Of a DNA stretch of 5,462 nucleotides, positions 1 to 5,462 are shown in pieces. Every line of letters begins with the position of its first letter. Position 1 is the first letter of the stretch. Location of the stretch: the NCBI GenBank assembly GCA_947630415.1, contig CANRHM010000092.1:1-5462 (forward strand), given 5' to 3'. The position numbers and the translations under genes were made by a program. This DNA comes from an uncultured Bacilli bacterium. GTDB taxonomy: Bacteria > Bacillota_I > Bacilli_A > RF39 > UBA660. Below the pieces are notes generated by a model. The model did not search any database, had not been told where the DNA came from, and worked only from the letters and a program-made list of their open reading frames with translations.

Positions 1-1382
1 AATTAAAATGGGGAAGTGAAAAGGTTAATACGACGGTAGGAGCAGAATATACTTATAAAGATCCAAATGCTTCTACTCCTCCAGTAGAGACTCCTATAAA
101 TAATACCGTACCAGAATCTTTAGATGATGCTGAATTATTGGATGCAACAAATACGTTACCTAAAGTGGATGCAAATGTGTCAACAAATGTAAACCAAGGT
201 GTAAATCAAGTTGTTAATACAGTTCCAAATAATTCTCCTACCCCTGAAATGGTGGAGCAAGTTCCACCTAAAGTAGAAGAACCTCCAAAAATGGAAACAG
301 TTGCTCCACTTACAGCACAGCAAGAATCACCTTCTTTGGCAGAGTTTACTCAAACATCCAATCCAGAAACACAAGAGACTCCTTCGATTGAGTTACCAGA
401 ACCTAAGGTAGATATAGAAGAAGAACCGCCTAAAAAAGGAAAGGCTAAAACGATTTTACTTGTTTTACTTTTTATCTTCTTACTAGCGTTTGTCCTTTAT
501 CTACCTGATATTTCATCTTATATTAGGTTAGCCATGTCAAAGGAGAAAGTACCTACTACTACACCAAGTCCTAGTCCAACAGAAAATATTACGCCAAATG
601 TTCCAACTCTAACGCTTCCATTTACGCTAGAACAAATTAGTGCTGCTTTTACTGAAGATGAAAGAGTACAGACTTTAATAAAGAGTGACGATAGTACGAC
701 GATTACTTCCCATGTTCAAGATAACACCTTAACGATTACCTATAAATCATCTAATTTAGGAGTGGATTCGACTTCTACTTATACCTTAGAAGAAGATGTT
801 CTATCGAGTACTAATGCAGATAAAACGACGCTTGCTATTTTAGTCGATGTCATTAGTGTACTTGAAGGAAATGCGAAAGGCGCAACGGACTTCTATTTCA
901 CCCAAGATATGTCTTCTTACTTATTAGAAACCGATGGTATTGCCTTATCTCCTAATAGTGATGAAACATATCAAGTACAAATAAAACTAACTCAAACCAT
1001 GAATGTAAATAGTACTCCGACTTCGAATTTAACGAATCAAGATTTAGAAAGTTATACCGAAGAATTAAATAAAAACGATGCTTCCTTATCCCTTCCTAAA
1101 GGAGATGTGCTTCTTCTAAAACAACCTACCAATAGTAATTACTTATTGTATATTGGTGAAAAGAATAGTTTAGGGGATGCCTCTTATCAAACTTTACTTA
1201 CCGTAGTGGGATTCTATTTAGGAAATGAACTATCTTCTTTCCAAGCAGCCTATCCATCCATTACAGAGCAAGAAGTAACTTCTGGAAATGTAAAAGTCTC
1301 AATCGTAGGAGAAGATGAAATCATGAATACCTTCAATGCTTTAGGAAGTTATCAAGTTTTAAAAATAGAAATTACGAAATAA
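1..1382 (+). CDS. Unrecognised single-pass membrane protein, 5' end missing
   Basis: I do not recognise this family. The frame is open to the left edge: complete codons run from base 3 and give 459 residues before TAA at 1380-1382. The only in-frame start-like codon near the left end is TTG at 138. It has no SD, and the residues before it have the same Pro/Thr/Asn composition as those after it, so the real start lies upstream of the window. Counting from base 3, residues about 20-145 are a low-complexity Pro/Glu/Thr/Val/Asn stretch. A Lys patch (KKGKAK) follows, then one hydrophobic helix at about 150-167. A second Thr/Pro/Ser linker (TTTPSPSPTEN) leads to a C-terminal region of roughly 260 residues rich in Ser, Thr and Asn, with no cysteine. 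The Lys patch before the helix suggests a cytoplasmic N-terminus and an exported C-terminus. The C-terminal region could be a cell-wall-facing or sensory domain; that is a guess. The coding call is sure, the function unknown. Confidence 0.88.
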   Translation, partial: LKWGSEKVNTTVGAEYTYKDPNASTPPVETPINNTVPESLDDAELLDATNTLPKVDANVSTNVNQGVNQVVNTVPNNSPTPEMVEQVPPKVEEPPKMETVAPLTAQQESPSLAEFTQTSNPETQETPSIELPEPKVDIEEEPPKKGKAKTILLVLLFIFLLAFVLYLPDISSYIRLAMSKEKVPTTTPSPSPTENITPNVPTLTLPFTLEQISAAFTEDERVQTLIKSDDSTTITSHVQDNTLTITYKSSNLGVDSTSTYTLEEDVLSSTNADKTTLAILVDVISVLEGNAKGATDFYFTQDMSSYLLETDGIALSPNSDETYQVQIKLTQTMNVNSTPTSNLTNQDLESYTEELNKNDASLSLPKGDVLLLKQPTNSNYLLYIGEKNSLGDASYQTLLTVVGFYLGNELSSFQAAYPSITEQEVTSGNVKVSIVGEDEIMNTFNALGSYQVLKIEITK

Positions 1383-1402
1383 GTGGCGTGTCCACTTTTT
1401 TT
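1381..1402 (+). terminator. Intrinsic terminator overlapping the stop codon of the first gene
   Basis: AAGTGG (1381-1386) pairs perfectly with CCACTT (1392-1397) around the 5-base loop CGTGT, and seven T follow at 1396-1402. The left arm begins with the last two bases of the TAA stop. The stem is short (6 bp), but the uninterrupted T-run makes this a convincing rho-independent terminator. Confidence 0.8.
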
Positions 1403-1403
1403 C

Positions 1404-1432
1404 TTGTCTTTTTAATAGTTCTATAGTAAGAT
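1404..1432 (+). promoter_or_regulatory. Likely sigma-A promoter for the 1472-2704 gene
   Basis: TTGTCT (1404-1409) and TAAGAT (1427-1432) are separated by 17 bases. The boxes match the -35 consensus at 3 or 4 positions and the -10 consensus at 4. Transcription would begin near 1439, leaving a leader of about 33 bases that carries the SD AGGGGA before ATG 1472. The promoter starts directly after the T-run of the preceding terminator, so the downstream gene needs one here. The exact boxes are inferred; TATAGT at 1422-1427 is an alternative -10. Confidence 0.5.
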
Positions 1433-1471
1433 AAAACGTACTTAAGAAAAGATCTTGTTAGGGGAATCGGT

Positions 1472-2704
1472 ATGAAAATAACAACTTATACTACAGAACA
1501 TTATTATTTAAATATAAAAGGAGAGAACTATCATTTAGGACCATCTTCGATTGATCCTATTTTTGCTATTGATGAGGGCGTACATTTAAATCCTTTAGCC
1601 CATGATGAAGCTAGTTGGATATATGATCAAATTAAAGATCGCGTAGAAGATACGAACTTTCACAAAGTAAGTTATGATGATAACAAAAATACCCTTACGA
1701 TTATACAAAGAAAATTTAATAGAAAAATTGACCAAATACAAGAATATAGAGTTAATTATCACTTTATTCCTATTCGAAGGGAAGAGGATCAAAAAGCATT
1801 TGAACTACTTCTTCAAGATCAATATTTGAATAGGGATTTAGAAAAGGCTGAAAAAACTTATTTTATAGATCAGATTCAAAGTTTTAAGATAGAACAAGAG
1901 ATTGAGGGGATTAACGAACCTTTTGTAAAACGAAAAAAACTAGAAGAAATACTTGCTCTTCAGCAAACAAAACAAAAAATGATCGATGAATTAGAAATGA
2001 ATGAATATGAAGATTTAGTTATACACATCAAAGAGGGAAGAAGAGAAAAAATGGCTTCTATAATTGCTAAATTTTTATGTCATTGCCCTTGGATAGTACC
2101 TTTTCTTACACTTGTTATTTCTCCTTTTTTGGAAGACTATCCCATTACGCTTTCCAGTCTTCCTGCTCTTATCATAGGTGTTCTCTCGATGGTAATTATT
2201 TATGAAGTAAAACTTCCTTATAAAGTTAAGTCAGGATTATATCACCTCATGAATAAATGTTTTCCTCTTGAAAAAGGAAAGAAGAAACACAAGATAAAAA
2301 CGTATGCTAAAAAGGATACTTATAATCCTCTTTTAACCGAAAAAGAAAAGAAATTAAAAGCCGATATTCTTCTTCAAAAAATCTATGAAGAAATAGTAGA
2401 ATTAGAAGAAGAGCCGTATCCCAAATGTCATATAGAAGCGGTAAAATTACAACAACTAGCACATAAAAGAGCAAAATGGTTGAAAAAGCATCCTGATAAA
2501 AGAGATATTTTATTAGAAAATGATCCTTTTGGTACCCAATTAAAAGAAATTACTACTACTATGAGAACAAAAAAAGATTATTATGAAAGAGAAATAGGGG
2601 ATACGTTTACCTTAGATCGCATTGATGAAATAGTTTCTTCTCCTCATTTAGAAGTAGAACTTCCTACCTATGATCAAGAAAAAATTCTTTTAAGAAAGAA
2701 ATAG
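1472..2704 (+). CDS. Unrecognised protein with a two-helix membrane hairpin, 410 aa
   Basis: I do not recognise this family. ATG 1472 is preceded by GGGGAA (1461-1466) at 5 bases, a good SD, so the start is firm. Residues 1-105 form a mixed, probably globular region with many aromatic residues. Residues about 105-195 are highly charged (Lys/Glu/Gln-rich) and likely helical or coiled-coil. Two hydrophobic segments, about 203-220 and 226-246, are joined by a short acidic turn and flanked by Arg/Lys-rich sequence on both sides, so both ends are probably cytoplasmic with a hairpin in the membrane. Residues about 265-410 are again Lys/Glu-rich and end in the basic tail LLRKK. Cys-His-Cys at 203-205, Cys263 and Cys319-His320 are the only cysteine positions; whether they bind metal or pair cannot be told. 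There is no N-terminal signal peptide. It sits between two terminators with its own promoter, so it is probably monocistronic. The gene is real; its role is unknown. Confidence 0.88.
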   Translation: MKITTYTTEHYYLNIKGENYHLGPSSIDPIFAIDEGVHLNPLAHDEASWIYDQIKDRVEDTNFHKVSYDDNKNTLTIIQRKFNRKIDQIQEYRVNYHFIPIRREEDQKAFELLLQDQYLNRDLEKAEKTYFIDQIQSFKIEQEIEGINEPFVKRKKLEEILALQQTKQKMIDELEMNEYEDLVIHIKEGRREKMASIIAKFLCHCPWIVPFLTLVISPFLEDYPITLSSLPALIIGVLSMVIIYEVKLPYKVKSGLYHLMNKCFPLEKGKKKHKIKTYAKKDTYNPLLTEKEKKLKADILLQKIYEEIVELEEEPYPKCHIEAVKLQQLAHKRAKWLKKHPDKRDILLENDPFGTQLKEITTTMRTKKDYYEREIGDTFTLDRIDEIVSSPHLEVELPTYDQEKILLRKK

Positions 2705-2729
2705 ACCTTGTCCCTATTTCTTTCTTTTT
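2692..2729 (+). terminator. Strong intrinsic terminator formed by the end of the 1472-2704 gene
   Basis: A 13-base arm at 2692-2704 (AAGAAAGAAATAG) is the exact reverse complement of 2714-2726 (CTATTTCTTTCTT). The loop is 9 bases (2705-2713) and the sequence ends in a run of five T at 2725-2729. The left arm consists of the last three codons plus the TAG stop. The stem is AU-rich but long and perfect. The loop and right arm also carry part of the lspA promoter. Confidence 0.85.
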
Positions 2730-2736
2730 GTATAAT
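2708..2736 (+). promoter_or_regulatory. Promoter for lspA-rluD, inside the upstream terminator
   Basis: A perfect TATAAT lies at 2731-2736, with TTGTCC (2708-2713, four of six consensus bases) exactly 17 bases upstream. The -35 box occupies the terminator hairpin loop and the spacer is mostly its right arm. Initiation about 7 bases after the -10 box would fall near 2743, just at or before the lspA SD. Boxes and spacing are seen in the sequence; activity is inferred. Confidence 0.75.
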
Positions 2737-2742
2737 GAAGAT

Positions 2743-2746
2743 GGAG
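2743..2746 (+). promoter_or_regulatory. SD that decides the lspA start
   Basis: GGAG at 2743-2746 lies 6 bases before ATG 2753. Earlier in-frame starts (TTG 2708, ATG 2735, ATG 2741) lie in the terminator hairpin, in the -10 box or upstream of the expected transcript start, and none has an SD of its own. Confidence 0.75.
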
Positions 2747-2752
2747 ATCTTT

Positions 2753-3226
2753 ATGAAGAAAAATATTTATAGTATTACATTTATGGTGCTCATCATTGAT
2801 TTATTTTTAAAGCAAATTGTTTTAAATAATGTGAAAAGTCTACCTTTAACGGTTATTCCTTCTTTTTTCTCTATTTCTTATGTAGAAAATACAGGGGGAG
2901 CGTGGGGGATTCTAGGAAATAGTACCTGGATTTTAACTTTGCTTAGCGTACTAGTGGTAATTCTTTTGAATCAATATCTATTAAAAAAAGAAAAATATAC
3001 CAAGTTAGAAGTGATTTCTTATGGCCTATTTATGGGAGGACTTTTAGGTAATTTAGTCGATCGTTTAGTTTATGGTCATGTAATTGATTACTTAGATTTT
3101 ACGATTTTTTCGTACTCCTATCCTGTATTTAATGTAGCCGATATTGCTTTGGTAGTAGGCGTTTTTCTTCTAGTAATCGAACTGATAAGGAGCGAAAGAA
3201 ATGAAAGTAAAAGTAGAAAAAAATGA
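2753..3226 (+). CDS. lspA: Lipoprotein signal peptidase (signal peptidase II)
   Basis: LspA is an integral-membrane aspartyl protease that cuts the signal peptide of prolipoproteins just before the lipid-modified cysteine, after Lgt has attached the diacylglyceryl group. With the start at ATG 2753 the protein has 157 residues, normal for the family. Four hydrophobic segments are visible at about 5-22, 57-74, 85-104 and 127-146. Family motifs are intact: Asp16-x-x-x-Lys20 in helix 1, ENTGGAWG (45-52), GGLLGNLVDR (95-104), DYLDF (112-116) and FNVADIAL (126-133). Asp103 and Asp130 correspond to the catalytic pair. The C-terminus is a basic tail (SKSRKK). The last 26 bases overlap the downstream pseudouridine synthase gene, so the two are probably co-transcribed and translationally coupled. 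A longer reading from TTG 2708 would add 15 residues but would start inside the terminator. The stop is TGA. Identification is firm; the start is well supported. Confidence 0.96.
   Translation: MKKNIYSITFMVLIIDLFLKQIVLNNVKSLPLTVIPSFFSISYVENTGGAWGILGNSTWILTLLSVLVVILLNQYLLKKEKYTKLEVISYGLFMGGLLGNLVDRLVYGHVIDYLDFTIFSYSYPVFNVADIALVVGVFLLVIELIRSERNESKSRKK
3187..3192 (+). promoter_or_regulatory. SD for the RluD-type gene, inside lspA
   Basis: AAGGAG at 3187-3192 sits 8 bases before ATG 3201, near-ideal spacing. It lies within the last codons of lspA, so ribosomes finishing lspA pass over it, which fits translational coupling. Confidence 0.8.
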
Positions 3227-4091
3227 AGGAACAAGACTAGATCAATATCTATCTTTAACGTTAGAAGAAAGTAGAAGCAAAGTACAAAATCAAATTAGGG
3301 AAGGGCATGTTTTAGTAAACGGCAAAAAAGAGAAGAGTAGTTATCTAGTCCAATTAGAAGATGAAATTGAAGTAGAAGAAGTCATAGAAGAAAGTAGTCT
3401 TACTCCTGAAGATATTCCACTCGAAGTGGTCTATGAAGATGATGACTTATTAATTATCAACAAAAAAAGTGGAATGGTTGTACATCCTGCTCCAGGGAAT
3501 TATCATGGTACCTTAGTCAATGCATTACTTTATCGTTTTTCCTTAAGTCAAAAAGATCCTATGCGTCCTGGAATTGTGCACCGTCTAGATAAAGATACGA
3601 GTGGTCTCATGATGGTGGCTAAAAGTGATAAGATGCACGATATTTTAGCTAATATGATTCAAAAGAAAGAAGTAAAACGTACTTATTTAGCTTTAGTCGA
3701 TGGTATCATTCCGCATAGTACAGGAACCATTGATGCACCTATTGGAAGAGATCCTAGTAACAGAGAAAAAATGAAAGTAACGGATGAAAATAGTAAAAAT
3801 GCAGTTACTCATTTTAAAGTCTTAAAAAGATTTCCTAAAGTAAATCAAACTTTAATCGAATGTGTTTTGGAAACAGGAAGAACCCATCAAATAAGAGTAC
3901 ATCTATCTTATATCGGTTATCCTATTTACAATGATCCAGTGTATGGCAAAAGAAAGAATACCACTTCCTTTGGACAATTTTTACATTCTAAGAGCATTCG
4001 CTTTATTCATCCTTTTACGAAAAAAGAAATCTTTTTCGAAGTAGAACCGCCCAAAGAATTTCAAGATTATTTAAAAGGGATAGAAGAGTAG
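3201..4091 (+). CDS. rluD: RluD-type (RluA family) 23S rRNA pseudouridine synthase
   Basis: Enzymes of this family isomerise specific uridines in rRNA to pseudouridine; the RluD branch acts on helix 69 of 23S rRNA. At 296 residues the length is normal. Residues about 10-60 form an S4-type RNA-binding domain (TRLDQYL, then GHVLVNGK at 35-42). The catalytic domain follows, with INKKSGMVVHPAPGN (86-100), the catalytic motif HRLDKDTSG (127-135, catalytic Asp130), the Lys/Arg-Thr-Tyr-x-Ala region at 159-164, and GRTHQIRVHL (226-235). All key motifs are intact. The gene overlaps lspA by 26 bases and has a strong SD. The lspA plus RluD-like order matches B. subtilis lspA-ylyB, so ylyB is an equivalent name. 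In B. subtilis pyrR follows; here a surface-protein gene does. The family is certain; the exact target uridines are inferred from homology, since RluA-family members are easily confused. Confidence 0.94.
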   Translation: MKVKVEKNEGTRLDQYLSLTLEESRSKVQNQIREGHVLVNGKKEKSSYLVQLEDEIEVEEVIEESSLTPEDIPLEVVYEDDDLLIINKKSGMVVHPAPGNYHGTLVNALLYRFSLSQKDPMRPGIVHRLDKDTSGLMMVAKSDKMHDILANMIQKKEVKRTYLALVDGIIPHSTGTIDAPIGRDPSNREKMKVTDENSKNAVTHFKVLKRFPKVNQTLIECVLETGRTHQIRVHLSYIGYPIYNDPVYGKRKNTTSFGQFLHSKSIRFIHPFTKKEIFFEVEPPKEFQDYLKGIEE

Positions 4092-4123
4092 ACAAATATC
4101 GACACTTAATTCTATTTCTTTTT
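4073..4123 (+). terminator. Possible terminator at the end of the rluD gene
   Basis: Bases 4073-4085 (last codons of the gene) can pair with 4110-4122. This gives a 13-bp stem with two G-U pairs, around a 24-base loop holding the TAG stop, and the right arm runs into TTTTT (4119-4123). The large loop and weak pairs make it uncertain. It is the only termination-like structure before the next promoter. Confidence 0.35.
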
Positions 4124-4132
4124 GCTATATTA

Positions 4133-4162
4133 TTGACGAAAGTCTTGTTTTTATATTAAAAT
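4133..4162 (+). promoter_or_regulatory. Near-consensus sigma-A promoter for the surface-protein gene
   Basis: TTGACG (4133-4138, five of six) and TAAAAT (4157-4162, five of six) are 18 bases apart. Transcription would start near 4169, giving a leader of about 20 bases that contains the SD. By sequence the two boxes together match consensus better than those of the other two promoters here, so strong expression is plausible. Confidence 0.7.
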
Positions 4163-4187
4163 AAAGATAATAAAGGAAGTGTAGCAA

Positions 4188-5462
4188 ATGAAAATAAAGA
4201 ATAGACAACAAGTAGCTTTGCTTTTGTTTTTATTAGGAATGATTTGTCTATTATCAGGAACAAGTTATGCTTTTTATGAAGTAGCATATATGGGACAAAC
4301 AGAAAATAAACTAGAGGCAGGAAGTTTTGCTATTGCTTTTGGTAACAATACCCCTGCTATATCATTAACGAATACTTATCCGATGAGTGATGATGAAGGA
4401 TTAAATACAAATCCTTTCACTTTTTCGGTTACCAACGATGGAACGCTTACTTCAAAATATCAAGTGAGCATTGTAGAAGATAGCCATAATACCTTAAATA
4501 GATCGTATTTAAAGTATAGTTTAAAGACCAATGAAGAGGCCACTTCTAGTCCACAAGTATTAAATAATTTAGTGTTGGTTGAAAATAAGGAGTTAGAGCC
4601 CGAACATACAGATACTTATGAATTAAGAGTTTGGTTAAAACAAGATGCTCCAAATGAAGTAATGAATTTGGAGTGGCGCGGTAAAGTACAATTAGTAGCC
4701 CACGATGATAGTGTCATAACCATTGAAGATCATATTGCTCCAACTATTGAACTTGAAGGAGCGTCTGTTATGACTGTTCATCAAGGAGCAAGAACATTTA
4801 CAGATCCAGGTGTAAAACAAGTAACGGATAATGTTGATGAAACAATTGATGTTAGTAATGTTACTAAGCGTTATGAGTTCTATGATGGAAGTAACCTAAC
4901 TTCCGCTAGTGGTGTTGATACTACTCGTGAAGGTGTTTATGTGATTTATTATGAGGCATTAGATTCGAAAAGTAATAAAGGGGTAGCAGCAAGAACCGTA
5001 AATGTAGTACAAGTCAATGAAAGTGCTCCAACGATTACGCTAATAGGACAAGATCCAGTAACTATCGATCAAGGAGAACCATATGTAGATGAAGGAGCAA
5101 CCGCACAAGATCAATTAGGAAATGATTTAACCAATCAAATTATAGTTCTTCATTCAATAAACACCAATTCTACAGAAACACAAATTGTAAAATACTTTGT
5201 AATCGATAAAGATGGAAACATAGGTGGAAATACTAGAACTATAAATATTAATCCTAAAAAGGTTTTATATAAAGATGAAAGTGGAGCAAGTGTTCCAAAT
5301 TTAGTACAAGGAATGATACCAGTAAAATGGGATACCGAAAAGAATTCATGGGTAAAAGCCGATATATATGATAATTGGTATGATTATACAGGGCAAAAGT
5401 GGGCGAATGCAGTAACAATAGCAACAGCAGAAAAAAGACAAACTTATATGACTGCAGAAGCA
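4188..5462 (+). CDS. Secreted surface protein: SipW-type signal, TasA-like domain, Ig-like repeats; 3' end missing
   Basis: The frame is open from ATG 4188 to the right edge (425 codons), so the C-terminus is missing. AAAGGAAG at 4172-4179 is a strong SD 8 bases upstream. Residues 1-28 are a signal peptide: KIKNR, a hydrophobic core at 9-23, then SGTSYA before FYE. This resembles the SipW-dependent signals of TasA and camelysin, with likely cleavage after Ala28. Residues 29-172 look TasA-like: ENKLEAGSFAIAF (40-52) matches the usual region after cleavage, and NPFTFSVTNDGTLTSKYQVS (75-94) is the typical beta-sandwich strand. Two DUF5011-type Ig-like domains follow at about 184-276 (starting APTIELEG, with FTDPGV) and 279-355 (starting APTITLIG, with YVDEGATA). 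From about 366 a Trp/Tyr-rich segment begins (GMIPVKWD, then WYDYTGQKWANAV at 397-409), a pattern I recall from surface proteins of gut Bacillota. The protein is probably exported and cell-surface or fibre associated. No sipW or sortase gene is visible here, and any anchoring signal would lie past the edge. Confidence 0.9.
   Translation, partial: MKIKNRQQVALLLFLLGMICLLSGTSYAFYEVAYMGQTENKLEAGSFAIAFGNNTPAISLTNTYPMSDDEGLNTNPFTFSVTNDGTLTSKYQVSIVEDSHNTLNRSYLKYSLKTNEEATSSPQVLNNLVLVENKELEPEHTDTYELRVWLKQDAPNEVMNLEWRGKVQLVAHDDSVITIEDHIAPTIELEGASVMTVHQGARTFTDPGVKQVTDNVDETIDVSNVTKRYEFYDGSNLTSASGVDTTREGVYVIYYEALDSKSNKGVAARTVNVVQVNESAPTITLIGQDPVTIDQGEPYVDEGATAQDQLGNDLTNQIIVLHSINTNSTETQIVKYFVIDKDGNIGGNTRTININPKKVLYKDESGASVPNLVQGMIPVKWDTEKNSWVKADIYDNWYDYTGQKWANAVTIATAEKRQTYMTAEA

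Noticed and set aside
138..140. TTG as the start of the first gene
   Set aside because: It has no SD, and the frame stays open with the same composition to the left edge, so the gene most likely starts outside the window.
155..240. Short Val/Asn-rich near-repeats in the first gene as a tandem repeat
   Set aside because: The units vary in length and sequence; this is low-complexity linker, not a true tandem array.
1415..1426. Small inverted repeat ATAG-TT-CTAT between the -35 and -10 boxes as an operator
   Set aside because: Four-base arms in AT-rich DNA are expected by chance, and no regulator gene is nearby.
1595..1792. 65-codon open frame on the minus strand
   Set aside because: It lies wholly inside the 1472-2704 gene and looks like an antisense shadow of AT-rich coding sequence. 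I did not identify a start signal for it.
2708..2752. N-terminal extension of LspA from TTG 2708 or ATG 2735/2741
   Set aside because: These codons lie in the terminator loop, the -10 box or before the expected transcript start; the only good SD serves ATG 2753, which gives a normal family length.
3224..3226. TGA read as Trp (Mycoplasma code) at the end of lspA
   Set aside because: All tryptophans seen in the window are TGG, no internal TGA occurs in the genes, and stopping here gives a normal LspA length with a sensible overlap into rluD.
4188..4250. Lipoprotein signal in the surface protein (Cys20)
   Set aside because: The residues before Cys20 are GMI, and the required small residue just before the cysteine is missing; SGTSYA/FYE fits a SipW-type cleavage site better.
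1..5462. CRISPR array, mobile element, tRNA or rRNA
   Set aside because: No regularly spaced direct repeats, transposase or integrase motifs, terminal repeats or cloverleaf-like sequences were seen on either strand by eye.

Overview
The window is AT-rich (roughly one third G+C by eye), and every gene lies on the + strand. Spacers are short, Shine-Dalgarno (SD) sequences are strong and intrinsic terminators abut stop codons. The lspA-rluD pair and a surface protein with a SipW-type (TasA-like) signal peptide point to a low-GC Bacillota, most likely a host-associated member of Bacilli or Erysipelotrichia. That placement is inference; no rRNA or other marker is present. Tryptophan is written TGG throughout and one gene ends in TGA, which fits the standard bacterial code rather than the Mycoplasma code.

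Layout: (1) bases 1-1382, the 3' part of an unrecognised single-pass membrane protein with a Pro/Glu/Thr/Asn-rich N-terminal stretch and a large C-terminal domain, ending in a hairpin terminator that starts inside its stop codon; (2) 1472-2704, an unrecognised 410-residue protein with a charged N-terminal region, a two-helix membrane hairpin and a Lys/Glu-rich C-terminal region, behind its own likely promoter; (3) 2692-2746, a very compact control region in which a perfect 13-bp terminator stem, a promoter whose -35 box lies in the hairpin loop, a consensus -10 box and an SD follow one another; (4) 2753-3226, lspA (lipoprotein signal peptidase), overlapping (5) 3201-4091, an RluD-type 23S rRNA pseudouridine synthase; (6) a near-consensus promoter, then (7) 4188 to the right edge, a secreted surface protein with a TasA-like N-terminal domain, two Ig-like DUF5011-type domains and the start of a Trp/Tyr-rich domain, cut by the window end.

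lspA and rluD form a translationally coupled pair whose neighbourhood is conserved in Bacillota, although no pyrR follows here. The other three genes look like separate transcription units coding for envelope or surface proteins. Nothing in the window is recognisable as a mobile element, CRISPR array, RNA gene or defence system. The least ordinary items are the overlapping terminator/promoter before lspA, the repeated placement of terminator stems over gene ends, and the two unrecognised membrane proteins.
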